From: Shewanella nanhaiensis
Lineage (GTDB): Bacteria; Pseudomonadota; Gammaproteobacteria; Enterobacterales; Shewanellaceae
Reading direction: 5' to 3'
Length of the DNA stretch: 64,000 nucleotides
Assembly: GCF_019457885.1 (NCBI RefSeq)
Contig: NZ_JAHZST010000020.1
Location: 18,037-82,036, forward strand
Shown here piece after piece: positions 34,682 to 43,029 of this stretch. The position numbers were made by a program, and so were the translations under genes. The notes beneath the pieces are model-generated. The model was not told the origin of the DNA and searched no databases. It saw only the letters and a list, made by a program, of their open reading frames with translations. Each line of letters starts with the position of its first letter. The stretch's first letter is position 1.

Positions 34682-34772
34682 TATAATCTCTGTACTTTTT
34701 AAGTAATAACTTAGGAGAGTGAGATGTTAGATAAGAGTCGATTAACGCCTCGAAGGCTAACGTTTTAGCCTT
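34682..34772 (+). promoter_or_regulatory. Candidate leader: promoter -10, 14-codon ORF and hairpin upstream of mioC
   Basis: A TATAAT (34682-34687) is followed by a strong ribosome-binding site (TTAGGAGAG, 34711-34719) and an ATG at 34724 opening MLDKSRLTPRRLTF, stop at 34768. The last codons overlap a perfect 8-bp hairpin AAGGCTAA-CGTT-TTAGCCTT (34753-34772), with a T-rich stretch further on. It looks like a leader-peptide attenuator for the transcript that runs into mioC 130 bp later. Confidence 0.45.
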
Positions 34773-34904
34773 ATTTACACCTTTTTACTCCCAAATTTAC
34801 CTTTAAAAAAGCAACCTTAGCTCTGTTTTCCCTTATGATGACCTCAAATATTGAACAGAAAAGGCGATAAACAGCTGCTTTATTGCCGCAAAATGAGAGT
34901 TCCC

Positions 34905-35345
34905 ATGTCAAAAATAGAGATATTAATAGGTACAACCTTAGGTAATGCTGAATATGTAGCCGATGAGATAGCCGCACAATTAAGCGGATTAGGCCATGAA
35001 AACCAGCTCCATATCGCAGCAAAACTGCAAGATCTAGATACAGAATCACTCTGGTTAATCGTATCTTCAACACATGGAGCAGGCGATCTTCCCGACAATT
35101 TAGCCCCATTTTTAAGCGAGATCTTCGCTAAAAACCCAGATCTATCTAAGACAAAATTTGCCATCTGCGCGATCGGAGATTCGAGCTACGATACTTTTTG
35201 TGAAGGGCCGGAAAAATTAGCTCAAGCACTGCAAGATTGCGGTGCACAAGTTTATGTGGATAAGATCCAGATCGATGTTCAATACGATACGATCCCCGAA
35301 GACCCAGCCCTTGCTTGGTTATCTCAGTGGCAAGATCGACTATAA
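34905..35345 (+). CDS. mioC: FMN-binding protein MioC (flavodoxin-like)
   Basis: 146 aa flavodoxin-fold protein encoded next to oriC. The N-terminus MSKIEILIGTTLGNAEYVAD is the FMN phosphate-binding loop of MioC, and STHGAGDLPDNLAPF follows at about 52-66. The ATG at 34905 gives the family start; an ATG four codons earlier and further upstream frame are not supported. In E. coli mioC transcription runs toward or through oriC; here too it is directed into oriC (35346 onward). Confidence 0.95.
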   Translation: MSKIEILIGTTLGNAEYVADEIAAQLSGLGHENQLHIAAKLQDLDTESLWLIVSSTHGAGDLPDNLAPFLSEIFAKNPDLSKTKFAICAIGDSSYDTFCEGPEKLAQALQDCGAQVYVDKIQIDVQYDTIPEDPALAWLSQWQDRL

Positions 35346-35720
35346 GATCTGTTTTTAGGTATAAAGCCAAGATCAACTCACAGATTAGATCTACTTTATC
35401 CACATATTACGATCTAAAATGATAAATGTGTGGATAAGGTATTATTTTGATCTGATCAAACTCTGTATTGATCCACATCCGATCTGCCTACTTATCCACC
35501 TTGTGGATAAGTAGGCGATCTATCCCCAAGCTTAAGTCAGTTAGATCTTAAATAGATCACAGGATCTGATCGCAATTAACTGTTGATTTTAAATAGAAAA
35601 AAGGATTACCCACAGAAAACAGCGATCCTAATAGTAAACATAATAAAGGATCTATATAAAGATCTTAAGATCTATTAAGCAGATCTTCAGTGGATCTCCA
35701 GAGTGAAATTGATCTTTCAC
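35346..35720. other. oriC: Chromosomal replication origin oriC
   Basis: Between mioC and mnmG, the standard gammaproteobacterial position. 20 GATC sites from 35346 to 35714. Perfect DnaA boxes are at 35396-35404 (plus), 35429-35437 (minus) and 35502-35510 (minus); one-mismatch boxes are at 35469-35477 (TGATCCACA), 35492-35500 (TTATCCACC) and 35606-35614 (TTACCCACA). Boxes 35492 and 35502 form a perfect 13-bp inverted repeat (35487-35499 with 35503-35515). GATCTATATAAAG, GATCTATTAAGC and similar AT-rich 13-mer-like units at 35649-35693 mark the unwinding element, on the mnmG side as in E. coli. Confidence 0.95.
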
Positions 35721-35804
35721 CAAGGTCTGTTCAGGTGCTAAAATACTCGGCTCAAATTCACAGTTTGTTCGTTATCTACTAAAGTTTAAATTTAAGGTTT
35801 ACTC

Positions 35805-37697
35805 ATGCATTTTCATGAAAGGTTCGATGTCATTGTTATCGGTGGTGGTCATGCTGGTACTGAAGCAGCATTAGCCGCAGCAAGAATGGGTTCTAAGACT
35901 CTACTGCTGACGCATAACATCGACACCTTAGGACAGATGTCTTGCAATCCAGCTATTGGCGGGATCGGTAAGGGACACTTGGTAAAAGAGATTGATGCCT
36001 TAGGCGGTGCAATGGCAATTGCGACTGACTATGCTGGCATTCAATTCAGAACTCTTAACTCAAGCAAGGGACCTGCGGTGAGAGCCACCCGTGCTCAAGC
36101 TGATAGAGCCCTATATCGAGCAAAAATCCAAGAGATCCTACAAAACCAGCCTAACCTTAGATTATTTCAGCAAGCCGTAGATGACTTGATTGTTGAAAAC
36201 GGGCGAGTGACAGGCGTTGTAACTCAAATGGGATTAGCATTTGAAGCACCTGCTGTGGTGTTGACCGCAGGGACTTTCCTCAGTGGTAAGATCCATATCG
36301 GTATGCAGAACTACAGTGGTGGGCGAGCGGGTGATCCACCATCGATCACACTGGCTGATCGTCTACGTGAATTGCCGATCCGCATTGGTCGATTAAAAAC
36401 GGGCACACCACCTAGAATCGATGCTAATACCATTAATTTTGATCTGATGACCGAGCAGAAAGGGGATACGCCTCTACCTGTGATGTCATTTATCGGTGAT
36501 GTGAGTCAACATCCTAAGCAAATCTCATGCTTTGTGACTCATACCAATGAGAAAACTCACGATATTATTCGTGGTGGTCTAGACAGAAGCCCAATGTATT
36601 CAGGGGTTATTGAAGGTGTTGGCCCGCGCTACTGCCCCTCTATCGAAGATAAGATCCACCGTTTTGCCGATAAGTCGTCCCATCAGATCTTTATCGAACC
36701 TGAAGGCTTAAACACCAATGAGATCTACCCTAATGGTATCTCTACGAGTTTACCCTTCGATGTACAGTTAAATCTTGTTCGCTCAATCAAGGGGATGGAA
36801 AATGCTGAGATTATCCGCCCAGGTTATGCGATCGAGTATGATTACTTCGATCCAAGGGATCTGAAGAACTCGCTTGAGACCAAATCTATCGATGGTCTCT
36901 TCTTCGCAGGACAGATCAACGGCACGACCGGTTATGAAGAAGCGGGAGCCCAAGGACTTTTAGCGGGGATGAATGCATCACTGCAGGTTCAGGGCAAAGA
37001 GATCTGGTGTCCACGCCGTGATGAAGCGTACCTTGGGGTTTTGGTTGATGACCTGTCGACCTTGGGAACCAAAGAACCATACCGTATGTTCACTAGCCGT
37101 GCGGAATACCGTTTACTGTTACGGGAAGATAATGCCGATCTACGTCTAACTGAAAAGGGACGTGAAATTGGATTAGTCGATGATGATCGTTGGGCTAAAT
37201 TTAGTGAAAAGCGTGAATCGATAGAGCTTGAATTGCAACGTCTACGTAGCCAATGGGTTCACCCTAATTCACCTTTGATTGATGTATTAAATCCTGAACT
37301 TAATACACCGATTTCACGTGAAGCTTCTTTTGAAGATCTACTGCGTCGTCCTGAGATGGATTACCCTAAGTTGATGTCATTAGAAGGCTTCGGCCCTGGG
37401 CTTGATGATCCACGCGCCGCTGAGCAGGTGCAGATCCAGGTTAAGTATTCAGGCTATATCCAACGTCAACAGGATGAGATCGATAAAGCGATCCGCCATG
37501 AGACCACAGGTTTACCTCTAGATCTTGATTACCAAGAGGTGCCAGGTTTGTCGAACGAGGTGATCGCTAAGCTTAACGACCATAAACCTGAAACCATAGG
37601 CCAGGCATCGAGGATCTCTGGTATGACACCAGCAGCTATCTCTATTTTGTTAGTGCACCTGAAACGTCGCGGCCTATTACGTAAAAAAGCCTCATAA
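35805..37697 (+). CDS. mnmG: tRNA uridine-5-carboxymethylaminomethyl modification enzyme MnmG
   Basis: 630 aa FAD- and NADH-dependent partner of MnmE in modifying U34 of tRNA. The N-terminal FAD-binding motif is VIGGGHAGTEAALAAARMG (residues 11-29). The MnmG signature GGIGKGHLVKEIDALGGAMA and the C-terminal GidA-associated domain (IDKAIRHETTGLPLDLDY...) are present. It is the first gene right of oriC, transcribed away from it. Confidence 0.99.
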   Translation: MHFHERFDVIVIGGGHAGTEAALAAARMGSKTLLLTHNIDTLGQMSCNPAIGGIGKGHLVKEIDALGGAMAIATDYAGIQFRTLNSSKGPAVRATRAQADRALYRAKIQEILQNQPNLRLFQQAVDDLIVENGRVTGVVTQMGLAFEAPAVVLTAGTFLSGKIHIGMQNYSGGRAGDPPSITLADRLRELPIRIGRLKTGTPPRIDANTINFDLMTEQKGDTPLPVMSFIGDVSQHPKQISCFVTHTNEKTHDIIRGGLDRSPMYSGVIEGVGPRYCPSIEDKIHRFADKSSHQIFIEPEGLNTNEIYPNGISTSLPFDVQLNLVRSIKGMENAEIIRPGYAIEYDYFDPRDLKNSLETKSIDGLFFAGQINGTTGYEEAGAQGLLAGMNASLQVQGKEIWCPRRDEAYLGVLVDDLSTLGTKEPYRMFTSRAEYRLLLREDNADLRLTEKGREIGLVDDDRWAKFSEKRESIELELQRLRSQWVHPNSPLIDVLNPELNTPISREASFEDLLRRPEMDYPKLMSLEGFGPGLDDPRAAEQVQIQVKYSGYIQRQQDEIDKAIRHETTGLPLDLDYQEVPGLSNEVIAKLNDHKPETIGQASRISGMTPAAISILLVHLKRRGLLRKKAS

Positions 37698-37725
37698 AAA
37701 ATAGTTGTTTTACAATTATGCCGTT

Positions 37726-37750
37726 AAGGGAAGCCAATAGCGCTTCCCTT
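37726..37750 (+). terminator. Terminator-like hairpin after mnmG
   Basis: AAGGGAAGC (37726-37734), loop of 7, GCTTCCCTT (37742-37750), followed by the T-rich AGCCTTTTCT. It may attenuate transcription between mnmG and rsmG. Confidence 0.55.
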
Positions 37751-37816
37751 AGCCTTTTCTGGGCTTCATAATAGCCAGTTAGTAATGGCTCGCTTTTGTT
37801 ATTAAGGATCTACCCT

Positions 37817-38437
37817 GTGTTATCTGTCCAATTAGATGAGTATCTGGCTGAAATGAATCTGTCTGCAACTGCAGAGCAGAAAAAACAGCTTATTGGTTTT
37901 GTTGAGATGCTCAACAAGTGGAATAAGGCTTATAACCTGACCTCTATCCGCGATCCACAGCAGATGTTGATCCGTCATATTATGGACAGTTTAGCTGTGT
38001 CTAAGCATCTTGTGGGTGAGCGTTTTATCGATGTTGGTACTGGACCTGGCTTGCCTGGGATCCCCTTAGCTATTATGAATCCAGAGCGATCCTTTGTATT
38101 GCTAGACAGTTTAGGCAAACGGATTCGTTTTCAAAAGCAGGTTCAACATGAACTTGGCATCCACAATATCAGCTCAGTCGAAAGTCGAGTTGAAGCTTTT
38201 GAGCCTGAGGTTAAATTTGATGGTGTGCTCAGCCGTGCATTCGCCTCTATTGAGGATATGCTGCATTGGTGTCATCACCTTCCGGCCGAAACGGGTTGTT
38301 ACTATGCTCTAAAGGGTCAATTAGCCGACAATGAGATGGCTAATATTCCACAAGGGTTTGAAGTTACTGATATTATCGAACTTCAGGTTCCTCGTCTTGA
38401 TGAGCAAAGACACCTTCTTAGAGTGATTAAAAAATAG
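37817..38437 (+). CDS. rsmG: 16S rRNA (guanine527-N7)-methyltransferase RsmG
   Basis: 206 aa SAM-dependent methyltransferase (GidB) acting on G527 of 16S rRNA; E. coli RsmG is 207 aa. The SAM-binding motif is FIDVGTGPGLPGIPLAI. The GTG at 37817, 8 nt after AAGGA, gives the correct length; upstream in-frame codons are not supported. It lies between mnmG and parA, the usual context. Confidence 0.97.
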   Translation: MLSVQLDEYLAEMNLSATAEQKKQLIGFVEMLNKWNKAYNLTSIRDPQQMLIRHIMDSLAVSKHLVGERFIDVGTGPGLPGIPLAIMNPERSFVLLDSLGKRIRFQKQVQHELGIHNISSVESRVEAFEPEVKFDGVLSRAFASIEDMLHWCHHLPAETGCYYALKGQLADNEMANIPQGFEVTDIIELQVPRLDEQRHLLRVIKK

Positions 38438-38527
38438 CGATAAAGTTGCATTTCTTTAGTGCTTCAAGCAACTTGGTATTGGTTTCAACAGTGTTGAATA
38501 GCAGAAAGTGACATACAGGATGGTATT

Positions 38528-39319
38528 GTGGGTAAAGTGATTGCCGTAGCTAACCAGAAAGGTGGTGTGGGAAAAACAACAACTTGCGTAAATTTAGCCG
38601 CATCTTTAGCCGCCACAAAGCGTAAAGTATTACTGATAGATCTCGATCCTCAAGGCAATGCGACCATGGGAAGCGGTATCGATAAGTACAGTGTTGAAAA
38701 TACAGCCTATGAGTTGTTGGTCGATGAGAAGTCTTTCGATGAGGTTGTCTACCGAGATACCAGCGGCAAGTATGATCTGATTGCCGGTAATGGGGATGTG
38801 ACGGCAGCTGAGATCAAGTTGATGGAGTTCTTTGCTCGAGAGATCAGATTACGCAATGCATTGGCGCCTGTAAAAGATGAGTATGACTTTATCTTTATCG
38901 ATTGTCCGCCATCACTGAATATGTTGACAGTGAATGCCATGTCGGCGGCCGACTCTGTGTTAGTTCCTATGCAGTGTGAGTATTATGCGCTGGAAGGTCT
39001 GACTGCATTGATGGATACCATCAGTAAAATTGGAGCCATGGTGAACCCTGGTCTCTGCATCGAAGGGATTTTACGTACCATGTATGATCCCCGTAATCGT
39101 TTAGCCAATGATGTTTCCGATCAACTTAAACAGCATTTTGGTGAAAAAGTTTATCGTACGGTTATACCAAGGAATGTACGACTCGCTGAAGCGCCAAGTT
39201 TTGGTGCTCCAGCCATGTATTATGACAAATCCAGTGCAGGCGCAAAAGCATACCTGTCACTGGCAGGTGAGATTATTCGTCGTGCTGAGCAGCATGACCT
39301 TCAGGGCGAACAGGCGTAA
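38528..39319 (+). CDS. parA: Chromosome partitioning ATPase ParA (Soj)
   Basis: 263 aa deviant-Walker ATPase that with ParB-parS segregates newly replicated origins. The deviant Walker A is KGGVGKTT at residues 11-18; Walker A-prime/B are in LLIDLDPQGNAT and FIFIDCPPSLNML. It uses a GTG start at 38528. parB follows after 9 bp. It belongs to the chromosomal ParA type, without an N-terminal DNA-binding domain. Confidence 0.98.
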   Translation: MGKVIAVANQKGGVGKTTTCVNLAASLAATKRKVLLIDLDPQGNATMGSGIDKYSVENTAYELLVDEKSFDEVVYRDTSGKYDLIAGNGDVTAAEIKLMEFFAREIRLRNALAPVKDEYDFIFIDCPPSLNMLTVNAMSAADSVLVPMQCEYYALEGLTALMDTISKIGAMVNPGLCIEGILRTMYDPRNRLANDVSDQLKQHFGEKVYRTVIPRNVRLAEAPSFGAPAMYYDKSSAGAKAYLSLAGEIIRRAEQHDLQGEQA

Positions 39320-39328
39320 TTTAGGGCT

Positions 39329-40225
39329 ATGGAAATGACAGTTAAAAAGCGTGGTTTAGGCAAAGGCCTAGACGCACTTCTCAGCACCAGTAGCGCTGCG
39401 AGTGCTAAGTTAAATCAAGGACAGAGTGACTCAACGGATCAAGATATTAAGAACGATGACCTTATCATGCTAGATGTAGACATGATGCAGTCAGGAAAAT
39501 ATCAGCCACGTAAAGATATGTCGCCGGAGGCTCTGGATGAGCTATCTGAGTCGATAAAAGCCCAAGGTGTTATTCAACCTATTTTAGTGCGTAAAGTCTC
39601 GCCTACCATGTACGAGATCATTGCCGGTGAGCGTCGCTGGCGCGCTGCTCAGTTGGCTAAGCTTGAAAAGGTGCCCTGTATTGTTAAACAGGTGCCAGAT
39701 GAATCTGCTGTCGTTATCGCGCTTATTGAGAACATTCAACGTGAAGATCTTAATGCGATGGAGGAGGCTATTGCCCTCGAACGATTGATGCAGGAGTTCA
39801 ATCTTACTCATCAATTAATTGCCGATGCTGTGGGTAAATCACGAGCCACGGTTTCTAACCTACTTCGTCTCAATGGCCTCAATGAGCCTGTTAAGCGTAT
39901 GTTAGAGTATGGTGATATCGATATGGGCCATGCCCGAGCTTTGTTAGCAATTGATGGCGAAGAACAGACGGTAATTGCCAGAATGGTTGCTGCAAAAGAA
40001 TTAACTGTTCGTGAAACTGAACGCTTAGTTAATAAAACCTTAAACCCACCTGAAATTGCAGATAAACCTGCAAAAGATCACGATGTCGCGCGCTTGGAAA
40101 GCCAATTAATTGAGAGGTTAGGTGCGAAGGTTTCCATTACCCATAATAAGAAAGGTAAAGGTAAATTAGTAATAAACTATCAAGATCTCGCTGAATTAGA
40201 CGGCATTATCAGCAAAATCGGTTAA
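39329..40225 (+). CDS. parB: Chromosome partitioning protein ParB (Spo0J)
   Basis: 298 aa CTP-dependent DNA-binding clamp that loads at parS. The N-terminus carries the ParA-interacting segment KKRGLGKGLDALL. The catalytic/CTP box is GERRWRAAQLAKLEKVPCIV, and the helix-turn-helix is around LIADAVGKSRATVSNLLRL. The start may be the ATG at 39329 or two codons later. Three parS-like 16-mers lie at 6855, 10168 and 20830. Confidence 0.98.
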   Translation: MEMTVKKRGLGKGLDALLSTSSAASAKLNQGQSDSTDQDIKNDDLIMLDVDMMQSGKYQPRKDMSPEALDELSESIKAQGVIQPILVRKVSPTMYEIIAGERRWRAAQLAKLEKVPCIVKQVPDESAVVIALIENIQREDLNAMEEAIALERLMQEFNLTHQLIADAVGKSRATVSNLLRLNGLNEPVKRMLEYGDIDMGHARALLAIDGEEQTVIARMVAAKELTVRETERLVNKTLNPPEIADKPAKDHDVARLESQLIERLGAKVSITHNKKGKGKLVINYQDLAELDGIISKIG

Positions 40226-40336
40226 AAAACTCATGTTACCGCTATATTATGTAACTTTGTGACATCTGTTAGTTTTAGACTTTTGCATCTTTGGTCGTAG
40301 ATCACGTTAAAAGAGTCGATTTTCCTCAGCTTAAAC

Positions 40337-40364
40337 TTGCTTTGAAGGCCCGAAAAGGTATACT
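40337..40364 (+). promoter_or_regulatory. Sigma-70 promoter of the atp operon
   Basis: TTGCTT (40337-40342), 16-bp spacer, TATACT (40359-40364), 87 bp upstream of atpI in the 225 bp gap after parB. Confidence 0.65.
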
Positions 40365-40450
40365 TTCGCAAGCTTTTTTGTTGTTCGGTATTTTTTGGAT
40401 ATTGTGATCCGGTCATCGAAACAGGAAAGCCTTAATGCGGAGAAGGTAAA

Positions 40451-40834
40451 TTGAGTAAGGTTTTAGCACGCCGTGGCCGATGGTCAGCCTATAAATTGGT
40501 ATTGATGCAGGCGGCGGTTGCTGGGGGTGCTTCTATTTTCTTTTTCGCCACGTGGGGAGCTCAGTATGGTTTGTCTGCATTAGCAGGTGGCGCCATCGCT
40601 GTACTCCCTAATTTTGTATTCGCAACCCTCGCTTTTTCCCACACGGGAGCAAGTTCAGCTGGAAAGGTCGTTAAGACTTTTTACTGGGGGGAAGCGGTAA
40701 AGTTGCTGCTTACAATAGCAATGTTTTCACTAGTGTTTATCAATATGGAAATTGGTTTTATGCCACTTTTTGTTTGTTATACCTTAGCGTTAATCGTGCA
40801 TTGGACAGCTCCTTTATATTTCAAGCAAAGTTAA
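40451..40834 (+). CDS. atpI: ATP synthase protein I
   Basis: 127 aa inner-membrane protein with four hydrophobic segments, encoded first in the atp operon; AtpI helps assemble the c-ring in some bacteria. The TTG start at 40451 is supported by AGAAGG 5 nt upstream and the N-terminus MSKVLARRGRWSAYKLVLMQ. atpB follows after 12 bp. Confidence 0.9.
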   Translation: MSKVLARRGRWSAYKLVLMQAAVAGGASIFFFATWGAQYGLSALAGGAIAVLPNFVFATLAFSHTGASSAGKVVKTFYWGEAVKLLLTIAMFSLVFINMEIGFMPLFVCYTLALIVHWTAPLYFKQS

Positions 40835-40846
40835 GTGGGATGAATC

Positions 40847-41641
40847 ATGGCTGCAACTGGTGAAGCGTTAACACCGCAGGGCTATATCCAGCACCACCTT
40901 ACCAACTTAAGTGTTGGTGAAGGCTTCTGGACATGGCACATTGATTCGTTGTTCTTTTCGGTTGGGCTTGGTGTTCTATTCTTATGGCTATTCCGTAGCG
41001 TTGGAAAGAAGGCTACAACAGGCGTTCCTGGCAAACTTCAGTGTTTTGTCGAGATGATTGTTGAGTTTGTCGATTCTAGCGTGAAAGAAACCTTCCATGG
41101 CCGCAATCCTGTTATTGCTCCGTTGGCATTAACGATTTTTGTTTGGGTATTCATGATGAACTTCATGGATATGGTACCAGTTGACTGGATACCTGAGTTA
41201 GCTATGGCAGCTGGCATCCCTTACATGAAAGTGGTTCCAACGACTGACTTAAACATCACCTTTAGTATGGCTATTGGTGTGTTCTTGCTGATTATTTACT
41301 ACAGCATTAAAGTCAAAGGCATATCAGGTTTTGTTAAAGAACTGACACTGCAGCCTTTCAACCATAAGGCAATGATACCCGTCAACCTCCTGTTAGAAAC
41401 TGTAACTTTGATCGCTAAGCCTATTTCATTGGCACTGCGTCTGTTCGGTAACTTATATGCAGGTGAGTTGATCTTCATCCTTATTGCGTTGATGTATGGT
41501 GCTAACTGGGCATTATCTACTCTAGGTGTGACACTACAACTAGGCTGGTTAATTTTCCATATTTTGGTTATTACCCTACAGGCGTTTATCTTCATGATGT
41601 TGACCATTGTTTACTTAAGCATGGCGCATGAAGATCATTAA
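40847..41641 (+). CDS. atpB: F0F1 ATP synthase subunit a
   Basis: 264 aa membrane subunit forming the proton half-channels against the c-ring. The essential arginine lies in ISLALRLFGNLYAGELIF; further helices are around PTTDLNITFSMAIGVFLL. Length is close to E. coli (271 aa). Second gene of the operon. Confidence 0.98.
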   Translation: MAATGEALTPQGYIQHHLTNLSVGEGFWTWHIDSLFFSVGLGVLFLWLFRSVGKKATTGVPGKLQCFVEMIVEFVDSSVKETFHGRNPVIAPLALTIFVWVFMMNFMDMVPVDWIPELAMAAGIPYMKVVPTTDLNITFSMAIGVFLLIIYYSIKVKGISGFVKELTLQPFNHKAMIPVNLLLETVTLIAKPISLALRLFGNLYAGELIFILIALMYGANWALSTLGVTLQLGWLIFHILVITLQAFIFMMLTIVYLSMAHEDH

Positions 41642-41705
41642 GGATTGCTGAAAATTTTTTTAGCTAAAAAATAAACTAACTAGATTTAGATATTTGGAGA
41701 TAGAG

Positions 41706-41957
41706 ATGGAAACTGTATTAGGCATGACAGCAATCGCTGTTGCTCTACTAATTGGTATGGGTGCACTTGGTACCGCTATCGGTTTTGGCCTATTGGGTGG
41801 CAAGTTCTTGGAAGGCGCTGCGCGTCAACCAGAAATGGCTCCAATGCTGCAAGTTAAAATGTTCATCGTTGCTGGTCTTCTTGATGCGGTAACTATGATC
41901 GGTGTTGGTATTGCACTATTTATGCTTTTCACCAATCCATTAGGTGCAATGCTGTAA
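41706..41957 (+). CDS. atpE: F0F1 ATP synthase subunit c
   Basis: 83 aa two-helix rotor subunit. The proton-carrying carboxylate is Asp60 in [18 protein letters not shown], and the polar loop is ARQPEM. The ATG at 41706, preceded by TTGGAGATAG, is chosen over a TTG four codons earlier because it gives the usual METVLGM start. The ion-binding region lacks the typical sodium ligands, so a proton-driven enzyme is likely. Confidence 0.97.
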
Positions 41958-41994
41958 TAAACGCTTCTGTCTTTAAACTAACTAGGAGGCTGTT

Positions 41995-42465
41995 GTGAAT
42001 ATCAACGCTACCCTACTCGGTCAGACGGTTGCCTTTATTATCTTCGTGTGGTTCTGCATGAAGTTTGTTTGGCCTCCTTTGATGAATGCCATCGAAGAAC
42101 GCCAAAAAAGGATTGCCGACGGTTTAGCTGATGCTGACCGTGCCGTGAAAGACCTTGAGTTGGCACAGGCTAAAGCCACTGACCAACTAAAAGACGCCAA
42201 AGCCACTGCTAATGAGATTATTGAGCAAGCGAACAAACGCAAAGCTCAAATAGTTGATGAAGCAAAAGCCGAAGCAGATGCTGAGCGCGCTAAGATTATC
42301 GCTCAGGGTCAAGCAGAAATTGAAGCTGAACGTAATCGCGTTAAAGAAGACTTGCGTAAGCAAGTTGCTACTCTAGCCATCGCTGGCGCAGAGAAGATTC
42401 TTGAGCGTTCTATCGATGAAGCCGCCCACAGTGACATAGTTAATAAACTAGTTGCTGAACTTTAA
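41995..42465 (+). CDS. atpF: F0F1 ATP synthase subunit b
   Basis: 156 aa peripheral-stalk subunit: one N-terminal membrane helix (residues about 5-25) and a long Ala/Glu/Lys-rich coiled coil to the C-terminus. The GTG start at 41995 follows a strong AGGAGG ribosome-binding site (41983-41988). E. coli AtpF is also 156 aa. Confidence 0.97.
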   Translation: MNINATLLGQTVAFIIFVWFCMKFVWPPLMNAIEERQKRIADGLADADRAVKDLELAQAKATDQLKDAKATANEIIEQANKRKAQIVDEAKAEADAERAKIIAQGQAEIEAERNRVKEDLRKQVATLAIAGAEKILERSIDEAAHSDIVNKLVAEL

Positions 42466-42481
42466 ATAAGGAGTTTGAGTT

Positions 42482-43015
42482 ATGGCTGAAATAACCACCA
42501 TCGCTCGTCCTTACGCAAAGGCAGCTTTTGATTTTGCTATTGAAAAGAACGCAGTTGATAGTTGGGCAGAGATGCTGAACTTCGCGGCCATGGTCAGTGA
42601 AAACGAAACCATGAAGCCACTGCTAACTGGCTCTTTAGCCAGCCACCAGCTTGCAGAACTCTTTATTGGAGTTTGTGGCGAGCAGGTCAATGAGCAAGGT
42701 CAAAACCTGTTAAAGGTAATGGCTGAAAACGGTCGTTTAGAAACACTACCTGCTGTTTCTCAACTTTTTGTTGAGATGAAGCATGAATGGGCAAAAGAGA
42801 TTGAAGCTAATGTAGTTTCAGCCACTGAGCTTAGTTCAGAGCAGCAACAGGAAATTAGTGTTTCTCTAGAGAAACGTCTCACACGCAAAGTTAAGCTTAA
42901 TTGCAGCATAGATGCCAGCCTTATTGCTGGACTAATTATCACGGCAGGAGACCTAGTCATTGATGGCTCGGTCCGCGGAAAAGTTTCGCGTCTGTCTGAT
43001 TCGCTGCAATCGTAA
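42482..43015 (+). CDS. atpH: F0F1 ATP synthase subunit delta
   Basis: 177 aa subunit linking F1 to the b-dimer, same length as in E. coli. Begins MAEITTIARPYAKAAFDFA; the C-terminal signature LIAGLIITAGDLVIDGSVRG is present. 14 bp before atpA. Confidence 0.97.
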   Translation: MAEITTIARPYAKAAFDFAIEKNAVDSWAEMLNFAAMVSENETMKPLLTGSLASHQLAELFIGVCGEQVNEQGQNLLKVMAENGRLETLPAVSQLFVEMKHEWAKEIEANVVSATELSSEQQQEISVSLEKRLTRKVKLNCSIDASLIAGLIITAGDLVIDGSVRGKVSRLSDSLQS

Positions 43016-43029
43016 TTGGGAGTTTGAGC

